Below, one piece after another: positions 35,406 to 43,288 of a stretch of 64,000 nt of DNA. The notes under the pieces were generated by a model. That model was not told the origin of the DNA and did not search any database. It saw nothing but the letters and a program-made list of their open reading frames with translations. The translations under genes were made by a program, and so were the position numbers. Source of the stretch: Citrobacter amalonaticus Y19 (GTDB taxonomy: Bacteria; Pseudomonadota; Gammaproteobacteria; Enterobacterales; Enterobacteriaceae); contig NZ_CP011132.1 of assembly GCF_000981805.1 (NCBI RefSeq), positions 4,960,001 to 5,024,000 of the forward strand, given 5' to 3'. The stretch's first letter is position 1, and every line of letters begins with the position of its first letter.

Positions 35406-37415
35406 ATGCGGTTGTTTATCTGCGAAAAGCCCTCACAGGGGCGAGATCTTGCGAATGTTTTGGGTGCCACCCGACGTGGCGACGGTTTTCTAACTGGCCC
35501 TGGCGTCACTGTTACCTGGGCAGTAGGGCATTTGCTGGAGACCGCACCGCCTGAAGCATACGGTCAACAGTATGGCAAACCATGGTCGCTCTCTGCTCTG
35601 CCGATCCTGCCTTCCCCATGGCAGGTGGTGGTAAAAAAGGAGACGCAGTCTCAGTTCAAGGTTATTGAGCGGCTGCTGCGCCAGGTCGATGATGTGGTTA
35701 TCTCCACTGATGCGGACCGGGAAGGAGAAGTAATTGCCCGTGAATTGCTGGAATACTGCCGCTGGGACGGTCCTGTACAGCGGCTTTGGCTTTCTGCCCT
35801 TGATGAAATGAGCATCCGTGCAGCTCTCCAGGATCTGCGACCGGGTGCCGAAACTCTTGGAATGTATCATGCTGGACTTGGTCGCGCTCGTGCCGACTGG
35901 CTCATTGGAATGAATCTGTCCCGTCTGTATACACTGCTTGCAGTACAGTCAGGATTCGACGGTGTGATTTCTGTCGGGCGGGTGCAAACTCCCACTCTGG
36001 CACTGGTTGTCCGACGTGATCGGGAGATAGCGACATTCATCCCTAAACCTTTCTGGCAGGTTAAGGCGCTTCTGAGTGCGGGAGGGAGAACTTTTCCGGC
36101 GCAATGGGTACCTGCAAAGGTTTATACCGACGAAGAAAAACGCTGTGTACACCAAAATATAGCGCAGCAGGTAGCGCATCTTTGCCGGCAGGCTGGAGCA
36201 GCGACCGTAACAGAATGTGAGACGAAGCGTGAAAAAGCGGCAGCACCGCTGGCTTTTTCGCTCGGCACTTTACAACAGGCCTGTGGCCTGCTCTGGGATA
36301 TGTCACCCCAGCAGGTGCTTGACACTGCACAGAGCCTCTATGAGAAACACAAGGCAACCACTTATCCACGAACTGATTGTGGATACCTTCCTGAGTCTAT
36401 GCGTGAGGAAATCCCCTCGGTTCTTTCCGCTATTGGTCTGTCTGATCCAGAGTGTAGTTCTCTTCTTTCAGGTCTAAATACTTCGTTTGTTTCGCGTATA
36501 TGGAACGACAAAAAAATCACAGCTCACCATGGCATTATCCCTACCCGAAACGCGTTTAAGTTTTCTGCGTTAAGTGAGGCAGAGCGAAGGGTATACACCC
36601 TTATCCGCCGAAATTATCTGGCACAATTTCTTCCCCTGCACGAATCTGATATTACTCGTCTGCAGTTTGACATTGGCGGGCAACTGTTCCGCACAACAGG
36701 AAGGACGGAGATTGTAATGGGCTGGAAGGTCCTTTTCAGTAAGGAGGAAGAGGATAGTCCAGGGGATGATGATCTCAGTATTGAACTTCCTCCTCTCAGG
36801 AAGGGTGACCGTTGCGGAGTAAACGGTGCAGAGGTCGTGCAGCAAATGACTCGTCCGCCGGCTCACTATACTTTCGCAACACTCATCGGCGCTATGATGA
36901 ACGCGTCAGCGTTTGTTACCGATATTGCTCTTCGTAAGGTACTGAAGGACAACGCCGGATTAGGCACGGAAGCCACCCGTGCTGGTATCGTTGAGCAACT
37001 GCTGAACCGCAGATTTATTGTGCGCAAAGGTAAGCAGCTTCGCGCGACTGATCTTGGTGCTGATGTCATTGATGCTCTGCCCTCGCAGTTAACCGACCCG
37101 GGAATGACTGCACTTTGGGAACAGGCTCTGGATGAAGTAGCAGAAGGACGCCTTACCCTGAATGATTTTTTGCAGCGACAGGTCGGATGGACCCGTAACC
37201 TTGTCAGCATGGGAGGACAGCAGCGGGTGAGCATTAGAATACCACCCACACCATCGTGCCCTTTATGTGGGGGGAAAACTCGCCTAAAAAAAGGACAGAA
37301 AGGAGATTTTTGGGGGTGTACTCGTTATCCTGATTGCAAAGGAATCATCAACAACGACACCCAGAAACGTAAAAGCGCGCGTAGCTCTAAGGCTGTAAAA
37401 CCAAAGAATAATTAA
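35406..37415 (+). CDS. topB: DNA topoisomerase III
   Basis: A 669-aa type IA topoisomerase. TOPRIM motifs are FICEKPSQGRDLA at the start and DADREGEVIARELL near residue 102; the catalytic Tyr lies in HKATTYPRTDCGYLPESM. A C-terminal zinc ribbon (CPLCGGKTRLKKG...GCTRYPDCKG) and a basic tail follow. It would resolve strands during replication or transfer of the element. SD GGGGAA, 13 nt after the preceding gene. Confidence 0.94.
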   Translation: MRLFICEKPSQGRDLANVLGATRRGDGFLTGPGVTVTWAVGHLLETAPPEAYGQQYGKPWSLSALPILPSPWQVVVKKETQSQFKVIERLLRQVDDVVISTDADREGEVIARELLEYCRWDGPVQRLWLSALDEMSIRAALQDLRPGAETLGMYHAGLGRARADWLIGMNLSRLYTLLAVQSGFDGVISVGRVQTPTLALVVRRDREIATFIPKPFWQVKALLSAGGRTFPAQWVPAKVYTDEEKRCVHQNIAQQVAHLCRQAGAATVTECETKREKAAAPLAFSLGTLQQACGLLWDMSPQQVLDTAQSLYEKHKATTYPRTDCGYLPESMREEIPSVLSAIGLSDPECSSLLSGLNTSFVSRIWNDKKITAHHGIIPTRNAFKFSALSEAERRVYTLIRRNYLAQFLPLHESDITRLQFDIGGQLFRTTGRTEIVMGWKVLFSKEEEDSPGDDDLSIELPPLRKGDRCGVNGAEVVQQMTRPPAHYTFATLIGAMMNASAFVTDIALRKVLKDNAGLGTEATRAGIVEQLLNRRFIVRKGKQLRATDLGADVIDALPSQLTDPGMTALWEQALDEVAEGRLTLNDFLQRQVGWTRNLVSMGGQQRVSIRIPPTPSCPLCGGKTRLKKGQKGDFWGCTRYPDCKGIINNDTQKRKSARSSKAVKPKNN

Positions 37416-37434
37416 TTCCTTGTCTCTCATTGCG

Positions 37435-37700
37435 GGGACAGGATGCCTTTGCTATTGTTGCGACGGCTCTGAAGCCGCACCCCGTGACTGCGGGTCCTGT
37501 GAGCATCAAATGCAGTGCTTGCAGGATACAGTCTTGTTGGCCGCGTCCACACCTGAACGTGAGTCAAAAAGGCACAAAACTCCGTGAAACCGTGCCGGGT
37601 CCTGAACACACCCCCGGAGCAACTGCGTAAGCAGGTCAACATCAGGTCTAATGGTGCAGACCTCACAGGCGGTGCCGAAAGGTGCCGCTTTTTTTATTTT
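37435..37700 (+). ncRNA. Candidate structured RNA or long structured 3' UTR after topB
   Basis: No gene is supported between 37416 and 38043. The first 265 nt hold many local hairpins: GGCT-CTGA-AGCC, CCCGTGACTGCGGG, TCCTGTGAGCATC...TGCAGGA, TGC-GTAA-GCA and GGTCT/AGACC near 37645-37664, ending in a strong terminator. This density of stems suggests a stand-alone RNA or a processed topB 3' end. I cannot assign it to a known RNA family. Confidence 0.35.
37669..37695 (+). terminator. Strong terminator with GAAA tetraloop
   Basis: GCGGTGCC (37669-37676) pairs with GGTGCCGC (37681-37688), including two G-U pairs, around GAAA, followed by seven T and more T-rich sequence. Confidence 0.9.
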
Positions 37701-37732
37701 TTGGCATTGATGATTTTTTACGCACACCGGCG

Positions 37733-38043
37733 TTGACATCTGCTGCGTCTGAATAAATGATAAAGAGGCTAATCGTTGTCATCGACAACTGCCAATGCCC
37801 TGGTGATTTGAGAAGGGCGCCTTCGGGTAATCACATGCCAATGCCACATAAAACCTGAGAGTGGCGCCTTCGGGTGGTAAACCTGTTTAACCTCTGAGAA
37901 CAGGTACTCCTGGCGAGTTGAGGTCCATTTCACAAATACAGCCAGTCGGCAAAAATTTGCTGACTTCCCTGCGGGAAACGTTATCCCGCAAGGGATAGAT
38001 GTTTCTCCGCAACCAGTTTAGTTTTCACTCCGGAGATAACATC
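37733..38043 (+). promoter_or_regulatory. Long leader with promoter, dyad and tandem repeats before the STY4534-type gene
   Basis: TTGACA (37733-37738) is a perfect -35; the -10 is less clear (ATGATA, spacer 18). Just after it GTTGTC (37775-37780) and GACAAC (37784-37789) form an operator-like dyad. Two copies of a 46-nt unit follow, each with TGCCAATGCC (37790 and 37836) and GGCGCCTTCGGGT (37816 and 37863). Nearer the gene TTCCCTGCGGGAA and ATCCCGCAAGGGAT can fold. The leader would be near 280 nt. Confidence 0.5.
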
Positions 38044-38535
38044 ATGACTGCTACTACAACTGCATCTTCTTCCACCACCTCTTCCTCTGCCAGCCAGAAA
38101 AAAGAGTATTTCAATCTTAACGTAAGCGGTATCGGCTACCTGAGCTCGATTCGTCGTGTACAGGGCCAAAACGGTGAATTTACCTGCGCTGTCATTAATG
38201 CCCTGACTGGTCCTACCGACAATGCGTCATACACTCGTTTCGATGTCACTGTTGCGGGCCCAGAGGCTACAAAACTCATCAACCGCTGCCAGAAGGCCGT
38301 GGATGAAGAGGAAAAAGTATTGCTGGGGTTTGTGCTGAGCGGCCTGAAAGCTGACGTGTTTACCCTTCAGTCGGGTGAACATTCCGGTGAATCCAGACCT
38401 TCTCTGAAGGCTCGCCTGATTAAGGTCGAGTTCATTAAGAAAGGCCAGGAAGTCGTTTACACAGCGCCAAATGCATCTCAAACCCCGGAACAAGGTTCTG
38501 CGGCTCCTAAAGACTACGATCCGAACTCGTTTTAA
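38044..38535 (+). CDS. STY4534-family ICE replication protein (DUF3577)
   Basis: I chose ATG 38044 (GGAG 8 nt upstream); the frame also opens at 37999 in the leader. The 163-aa protein has a Ser/Thr/Ala-rich start, then EYFNLNVSGIGYLSSIRRV and GEFTCAVINALTG, typical of DUF3577, and ends PKDYDPNSF. The acidic-aromatic end and its place before ssb suggest a single-strand DNA function, but that is inference. Confidence 0.83.
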   Translation: MTATTTASSSTTSSSASQKKEYFNLNVSGIGYLSSIRRVQGQNGEFTCAVINALTGPTDNASYTRFDVTVAGPEATKLINRCQKAVDEEEKVLLGFVLSGLKADVFTLQSGEHSGESRPSLKARLIKVEFIKKGQEVVYTAPNASQTPEQGSAAPKDYDPNSF

Positions 38536-38553
38536 TTCTTTTTTCTTACATCC

Positions 38554-38579
38554 GGTAAATCTCTTTCGGGAGATTTACC
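38554..38579 (+). other. Intercistronic 10-bp hairpin
   Basis: GGTAAATCTC (38554-38563) pairs perfectly with GAGATTTACC (38570-38579), loop TTTCGG. No T run follows, so it is more likely an mRNA-stabilising or processing hairpin than a terminator. Confidence 0.6.
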
Positions 38580-38607
38580 TCTCTCGATAACGTAACGGAG
38601 CTCTCGC

Positions 38608-38811
38608 ATGGGAAATCCTTTCGGTTTACTGGCTTCAGAAGCTGGGTATCAATTACAGATCCAGGTTCTGTCCAGTCAGCGCGGTTTTTATATCGGAACC
38701 GCGAACGAAATGGGACCCGTGTCCCGTGAGTCAGTCGAATACTACAAAACCAGTCTGCAGGCCGATATTGCTCTTGAAAAAGGGGAATGGACGCAGCGTG
38801 AATATGATTAG
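38608..38811 (+). CDS. Small conserved ICE protein of unknown function
   Basis: A 67-aa protein behind ACGGAG. It includes GYQLQIQVLSSQRGFYIGTA and VSRESVEYYKTSLQADIALE. I do not recognise a domain. The position between the STY4534-type gene and ssb, with good SD and no gaps, supports it as real. Confidence 0.65.
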   Translation: MGNPFGLLASEAGYQLQIQVLSSQRGFYIGTANEMGPVSRESVEYYKTSLQADIALEKGEWTQREYD

Positions 38812-38828
38812 GTACAGGAGATTACATC

Positions 38829-39377
38829 ATGGCAAGTCGCGGAATTAACAAAGTTATTCTCGTTGGCCATCTCGGTCAGGACCCCGAAGTACGTTATATG
38901 CCCAATAGCACAGCTGTTACAGGGTTCAGTATTGCAACGTCGGAGTCATGGCGTGATAAACAAAGCGGTGAAATGAAGGAAAACACTGAGTGGCATCGCG
39001 TTGTGTTGTTTGGCAAACTCGCCGAAATAGCCGGTGAATATCTGAAAAAAGGTTCACAGGTATACATTGAAGGCCATCTGCGGACCCGCAAATGGACTGA
39101 TAATGGCGGGGTTGAACGCTGGACAACAGAAGTTGTGGTTGGTGTGAACGGTACGATGCAGATGCTGGGTAGTCGTAATGCTCCAGCAGGTACCGGTAAT
39201 GCTCAGCAGCCTGGGTCGGCGCAAGGAGGTTGGGGGCAGCCTCAGCAGCCTCAGCCTCAGCAGTCAGCTGCGCCACACAATCCTGCTAATGAACCTCCGA
39301 TGGATTTTGATGATGACATACCGTTTCTGGGGCATGGTTATGGGATCTGCCGAAAAGCGATCTACGCCATTTCCTGA
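38829..39377 (+). CDS. ssb: Single-stranded DNA-binding protein with extended C-terminus
   Basis: A 182-aa SSB: OB fold (INKVILVGHLGQDPEVRYMP, WHRVVLFGKLAEIAGEYLKKG, YIEGHLRTRKW), a Gln/Pro-rich linker and the acidic tip MDFDDDIPF. In host SSB the tip is the end and binds partner proteins; here 16 residues (LGHGYGICRKAIYAIS) follow it. I recall similar tails in other ICE SSBs. The gene ends at a good terminator. Confidence 0.94.
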   Translation: MASRGINKVILVGHLGQDPEVRYMPNSTAVTGFSIATSESWRDKQSGEMKENTEWHRVVLFGKLAEIAGEYLKKGSQVYIEGHLRTRKWTDNGGVERWTTEVVVGVNGTMQMLGSRNAPAGTGNAQQPGSAQGGWGQPQQPQPQQSAAPHNPANEPPMDFDDDIPFLGHGYGICRKAIYAIS

Positions 39378-39392
39378 TTGGATTTTACAGAG

Positions 39393-39417
39393 GCGCCAGT
39401 TTGACTGGCGCTTTTTT
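39393..39417 (+). terminator. Terminator after ssb
   Basis: GCGCCAGT (39393-39400) pairs with ACTGGCGC (39404-39411), loop TTG, then six T. Confidence 0.92.
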
Positions 39418-39455
39418 ATTCAAGATAATCATGGCAGGAGCGGGGTACTTTTTTA

Positions 39456-39698
39456 ATGCCAGTTATACTGAGAATTAACGGATTCAAATTTTTCTTTTAC
39501 TCGAACGAGGGAAATCCTCTAGAACCCGCTCATATTCATGTCCGTAACGCTGATGGTGAAGCGAAATTCTGGCTTGAAGATGAAGTTAAACTGAGCAGGA
39601 ACGATGGCTTCGATGCCCGGACTCTTAAAGAGTTGACTAAGATGGTTCAACATAACCAGACGATGTTTGTGGAGGCCTGGAATGACTATTTCAGCTAA
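39456..39698 (+). CDS. DUF4160 protein
   Basis: An 80-aa protein with the DUF4160 pattern PVILRINGFKFFFYSNEGN...PAHIHVRNADGEAKFWLED and MVQHNQTMFVEAWNDYF. It overlaps the DUF2442 gene by 17 nt. DUF4160/DUF2442 pairs are common on mobile DNA and have been proposed to be toxin-antitoxin-like; no activity is known to me. Confidence 0.85.
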   Translation: MPVILRINGFKFFFYSNEGNPLEPAHIHVRNADGEAKFWLEDEVKLSRNDGFDARTLKELTKMVQHNQTMFVEAWNDYFS

Positions 39699-39930
39699 AA
39701 ATGTACGATTTGATGAGACCACCATGTGGGTCGAATTAAACGATGGCAGGGTGATGGGCGTACCAATCGCCTGGTTTCCTCGTCTGCTGAATGCCACAGA
39801 CAAAGAACGTAATGACTATGAACTGAGTAAACGTGGTATTCACTGGGATAATCTCGATGAGGATATCTCAGTCGATGGCTTGCTCGCTGGCCGTGGTGAC
39901 GTGACCCATGTTCCACATCGCGTAGCCTGA
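39682..39930 (+). CDS. DUF2442 protein
   Basis: I chose ATG 39682 over 39667; it gives an 82-aa protein starting MTISAKNVRFDETTMWVELN, with GRVMGVPIAWFPRLLNAT and WDNLDEDISVDGLLAGRGD, the DUF2442 core. It is the second partner of the DUF4160 pair and is followed by a terminator, so the two form a closed cassette between terminators. Confidence 0.87.
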   Translation: MTISAKNVRFDETTMWVELNDGRVMGVPIAWFPRLLNATDKERNDYELSKRGIHWDNLDEDISVDGLLAGRGDVTHVPHRVA

Positions 39931-39953
39931 TAATGACTAAGTTGCAGACTAAG

Positions 39954-39977
39954 GCGCCGGATTTCCCGGCGCTTTTC
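39954..39977 (+). terminator. Terminator after the DUF4160/DUF2442 pair
   Basis: GCGCCGG (39954-39960) pairs with CCGGCGC (39966-39972), then TTTTCTTTTT. Confidence 0.88.
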
Positions 39978-40238
39978 TTTTTAAATGTATTAGCTCAGGC
40001 TTGACCTGACAGTTTTCTCCGTACTCCGCCAGCACACAATCAAATCTGACAGTCTGCTTTGAGCGAAAAGCGGACATTTCATCTTTGCCCACGAACAGCT
40101 GAAATCAGCTTTAACAAGCTCTTGTAGAATCTAAGTTGAGATGTCCGTCCCGGGGATGCGGATAATAATCCTGAACGAAGAGCTGTACTGGCACGTCTCC
40201 GTTCAGGCGCCACACAGAGTGATCCCTGGCTTAAATCG
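39978..40238. other. Gene-free junction between core and zinc cargo
   Basis: No gene is visible in these 260 nt. CGGACAT near 40072 and ATGTCCG near 40140 form a wide inverted repeat. The stretch is a likely edge of the cargo insertion. Confidence 0.45.
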
Positions 40239-41117
40239 TTACTTCATACTGTCAGCGATGGTATCAACATTATGTCTGAACGCTTTCGTATAAGTATCCG
40301 CCGGGCCACCTTTTGGTGAGAGCGCTTCAGGGTACAACTCACCACCAGGCTTCGCACCGGTTGCCCTGGCGATTTGTTTGACCAGACGCGGGTCGAGCTG
40401 ATTTTCCATGAACCAGGTTGTAACATGATCCGCTTTAATCTGTTCAATTAACTCGGCAACATCTTTTGCACTGGCTTCGCTTTCAGAGGAAAGGCCTTGC
40501 GCCGAGAGGAAACGGACGTTATATGCGCGGCTAAAGTAACCAAACGTGTCGTGGCTGGTCAGGACAATGCGTTTTGCTTCAGGAATACCACTGAAACGGT
40601 TTTTCGCCCAGTCATCAAGTGCTTTCAACTGCGCAATATAGTCCTCACCGGATTTTCTCAACGCCTCCTTATCTTCAGGATCTGCACTGATAAGCCCATT
40701 CACGATGTTCTGTGCATACTGTGCGCCATTCGCCGCGCTGTTCCAGGCATGAGGATCAACCACGGTTTCACCATCCTCATCCATAGTATGCGTTTTAACA
40801 CCCTCAGAGGCGACGATCAGTGTGCCTTTGAAGCCTGACGCCTTAATGAGTCTGTCCAGCCTGCCTTCCAGCCCCAGACCGTTGACTACTACAATATCCG
40901 CGCTGGCGATAGCGGCGCTATCCTGCGGTGATGGTTCAAAGGTATGCGGATCGCCGTCAGGCCCGACAAGCGCTTTCACGCTAACGTGCTCTCCTCCCAC
41001 TTGTTGCACCATATCGCCAAGAATGGAAAAGCTGGTGACCACATTAATGGTTTTCGCGCTGGCGCTGTGCGCCATGAACCCCATACTGAGTGCCAGAAAA
41101 AGTGCTGTACGTTTCAT
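40239..41117 (-). CDS. Zinc ABC transporter substrate-binding protein (cluster A-I)
   Basis: I chose the ATG at 41117, 5 nt after AAGGAG; an in-frame GTG is at 41123. The 292-aa protein has a signal peptide (ends SASA) and metal-ligand motifs: the His in DPHTFEPSP, the His in VDPHAWNS, the His in LTSHDTFGYF, and an acidic residue in GGELYPEALS. It lacks the His-rich loop of ZnuA, as in AztC-like proteins. With the Zur box upstream of the operon, zinc is the most likely metal. Confidence 0.9.
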   Translation of the reverse strand: MKRTALFLALSMGFMAHSASAKTINVVTSFSILGDMVQQVGGEHVSVKALVGPDGDPHTFEPSPQDSAAIASADIVVVNGLGLEGRLDRLIKASGFKGTLIVASEGVKTHTMDEDGETVVDPHAWNSAANGAQYAQNIVNGLISADPEDKEALRKSGEDYIAQLKALDDWAKNRFSGIPEAKRIVLTSHDTFGYFSRAYNVRFLSAQGLSSESEASAKDVAELIEQIKADHVTTWFMENQLDPRLVKQIARATGAKPGGELYPEALSPKGGPADTYTKAFRHNVDTIADSMK

Positions 41118-41119
41118 TA

Positions 41120-41992
41120 TCACTCCTTACCAAAAAAATGGCGCAACAGAGTGACAACCAGTCTGCTACGCCCGCCAAATAAAATAGAAAAAAAGAAAAA
41201 GATACTGGCACAGAGCACGACAGATGGCCCTGCGGGTAACGCGATAGCCCAGGAAATACTGAGCCCAAGCCACGAGCACAGGACACCCACCACACCTGCC
41301 AGCAGTAGAATTCCTGGTAAAGTTTGCATCCAGCATCGTGCAGCAACCGCTGGCAGCATCATCACACCGACAACCATCAGCGTGCCGAGCACCTGAAAAC
41401 CCGCCACCAGATTGAGAACCAGAAGACCCAGAAACAGCGTGTGAAACAGAGTGGGCAGGCGCTTTTTATTGACCTCAAGCCACGTACTGTCAAATACCTC
41501 GCTCACCAGTCCCCGGTAGCATACCGCCAGACTAAGCAGGGTTAGTGTCGCTACCGCAGCGACGAAAATTAGGGACGCCCGGTCGACCGCCAGAATCGAG
41601 CCGAAGAGAAGATGCAGCAGGTCCACGCTGGATCCGTGTAACGACACCAGCGTGACACCGAGCGCCAGCGAGCCAAGATATAATCCGGCAAAGCTGGCAT
41701 CTTCCTTAAGCGGCGTTTGCCTGCTGACCCATCCGGCTACCAGTGCAACAACAATACCGGCGATAAATCCCCCTGTCGCCATTGCAAACAGCGACATGCC
41801 ACTGAGCAGATAACCAATGGCTACGCCGGGCAAAATAGCGTGTGACAACGCATCACCCACCAGGCTCATTCGCCGGAGAAATAAGAAAACGCCCAGTGTG
41901 GTAGTGCTAAGCGACAGCGCCAGACACGCCACAAGCGCCCGACGCATAAAGCCATATTCAATAAAAGGCTGAATAAGGAAATGTAACGTCAT
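41120..41992 (-). CDS. Zinc ABC transporter permease (ZnuB family)
   Basis: I chose the ATG at 41992, which overlaps the ATPase stop as ATGA. The 290-aa protein has about eight membrane segments and the family features LSTTTLGVFLFLRRMSLVGD ALSHAILPG (split here by a space) and LNLVAGFQVLGTLMVVGVMM. It is the channel partner of the ATPase and binding protein. Confidence 0.92.
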   Translation of the reverse strand: MTLHFLIQPFIEYGFMRRALVACLALSLSTTTLGVFLFLRRMSLVGDALSHAILPGVAIGYLLSGMSLFAMATGGFIAGIVVALVAGWVSRQTPLKEDASFAGLYLGSLALGVTLVSLHGSSVDLLHLLFGSILAVDRASLIFVAAVATLTLLSLAVCYRGLVSEVFDSTWLEVNKKRLPTLFHTLFLGLLVLNLVAGFQVLGTLMVVGVMMLPAVAARCWMQTLPGILLLAGVVGVLCSWLGLSISWAIALPAGPSVVLCASIFFFFSILFGGRSRLVVTLLRHFFGKE

Positions 41993-42648
41993 GACACACA
42001 CTCCTTGTGCACTTGCGTTTGCCAGTAGCTGCGCTCACTTTCCAGACGCAATACAGAAGGAAAATAGCGCTGCACCCGCGTGGTATCGTGCAGAACGGCC
42101 AGAATCGTTTGTCCCCGTTGATGCATTTCTTCGATCAATGACATCAGGACATGACTGGTGTTTTCATCTACCCCGGTCAACGGTTCATCCAGCATGATCA
42201 ATGGAGCCTGCTGTAACCAGACTCTGGCAAAAAGCATTCTCTGAAATTGCCCACCTGAAAGCGTCTCAATAGGGCTTTTTGCGAGATGCAGCAACCCCAC
42301 ACGCTCAAGTGCGGCCGCAATTCGCAAGCGCTCGCTGCGGCGGATACTGCGAAAAAGTGACACTCGCGGCCAGAGCCCCATGCTCACTACATCCTGGACG
42401 ACTATCGGGAAATCGGACTCCAGGGTATTTCGCTGGGCAAGCCATCCCGTGTCCGGACGCCCGTGTGGCCAGATAATATGGCCATTCACAGGAGGGAGAA
42501 AACCGGCCAGAGTTTTGAGTAACGTCGATTTGCCGCACCCATTTTCACCGACGATTGCAGTCATGCTGCCAACTGCAATATGTCCACTGATGATGGATGT
42601 CACGGGAGAATGGTTATAACCGACGCTGAGTTCCTGAAGCTCAATCAT
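41989..42648 (-). CDS. Zinc ABC transporter ATPase (ZnuC family)
   Basis: I chose the ATG at 42648 (MIELQELSVGYN); the longer frame to 42789 runs through the Zur box. The 219-aa protein has Walker A GENGCGKST, GWLAQRNTLESDFPI as Q-loop region, signature LSGGQ, Walker B LIMLDEP and the H-loop VLHD. There is no SD before its start; its ATG overlaps the stop of a 36-codon gene, which explains how it is translated. Confidence 0.92.
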   Translation of the reverse strand: MIELQELSVGYNHSPVTSIISGHIAVGSMTAIVGENGCGKSTLLKTLAGFLPPVNGHIIWPHGRPDTGWLAQRNTLESDFPIVVQDVVSMGLWPRVSLFRSIRRSERLRIAAALERVGLLHLAKSPIETLSGGQFQRMLFARVWLQQAPLIMLDEPLTGVDENTSHVLMSLIEEMHQRGQTILAVLHDTTRVQRYFPSVLRLESERSYWQTQVHKECVS

Positions 42649-42755
42649 GGCAGTGCGATCGCCCACTGAACGGCAGCCCATAAAACACTTAAAATGAGTA
42701 TGCCCACGCCCAGTCGCAGGAGAAGAGAGAGTGAAAAAAGCGTTGGAGAAAGCAT
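42645..42755 (-). CDS. 36-aa membrane protein, first gene of the zinc operon
   Basis: On the minus strand ATG at 42755 follows AGGGG with 5-nt spacing. The product starts MLSPTLFSLSLLLRLGVGIL and continues ILSVLWAAVQWAIALP: one hydrophobic membrane helix. Its TGA overlaps the ATPase ATG (ATGA), and it begins 18 nt after the Zur box. The good SD, coupling and missing SD of the ATPase gene argue for real translation. It may be a small subunit or regulator of the transporter. Confidence 0.65.
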   Translation of the reverse strand: MLSPTLFSLSLLLRLGVGILILSVLWAAVQWAIALP

Positions 42756-42772
42756 ACGAGCCCCTGGAATGT

Positions 42773-42789
42773 ATGTTATAACATAACAT
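42773..42789. promoter_or_regulatory. Zur-box operator
   Basis: ATGTTATAACATAACAT differs at one base from the enterobacterial Zur consensus as I remember it (ATGTTATANTATAACAT). It contains a perfect 12-bp palindrome (42773-42784) and lies directly before the zinc operon, which would be repressed when zinc is plentiful. Confidence 0.82.
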
Positions 42790-43042
42790 TAAATCAGCAC
42801 AGCAATGATTGTAAAGAAGGGCCAGCGCGGAAATGTGTGACGGAATGTTACAATCTTCTTTCGTTTTCTCCGATTCGTCCCGCTTATTTATTCTACGACC
42901 TGCACAAGATAGTCAAGGTCCGAGTGTCAAAGCGTCAATGATTCAATGCCCGGAAAAACTCACGTTTGCCACGAGCGAATAACACATTGATGTCAGGTTA
43001 CAGTGAAGGATTGTCGTATGTTGTTCATTCAGGATAACTCAA

Positions 43043-43288
43043 ATGAAAATTCATAAAATTATCGTTGCATCCCTGGCAGTGACCTCATTCAGTGCGCTGG
43101 CATTTAAATCTGAACTCTCCCCGACGACCACGATCTCCACGAATAAACTCACTGCGATTGAAGCCAGTATTTTTAGCAGTTTTAACCTCAGCCACTCAGG
43201 CCCATCGCTCGCCGGAACCTGTAATGCCTCTCCGGTCACAGGTTACGGTTGCGCATTCTGCACTATGCTTCGAAGCCATCTGAATTAA
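43043..43288 (+). CDS. Small secreted Cys-containing protein
   Basis: An 81-aa protein behind AGGATAA. It has a signal peptide (MKIHKIIVASLAVTSFSALA) and a mature part of about 60 residues, ending with CNASPVTGYGCAFCTMLRSH, which includes CxxC and His. It reads away from the zinc operon 250 nt to the left. I do not recognise it. A metal-related role is only a guess from the motif and neighbour. Confidence 0.6.
   Translation: MKIHKIIVASLAVTSFSALAFKSELSPTTTISTNKLTAIEASIFSSFNLSHSGPSLAGTCNASPVTGYGCAFCTMLRSHLN

Noticed and set aside
37427..37739. Short frames on both strands (66-79 codons) after topB
   Set aside because: They have no SD, no recognisable motifs and cross the strong terminator; the stretch is better read as structured RNA or UTR.
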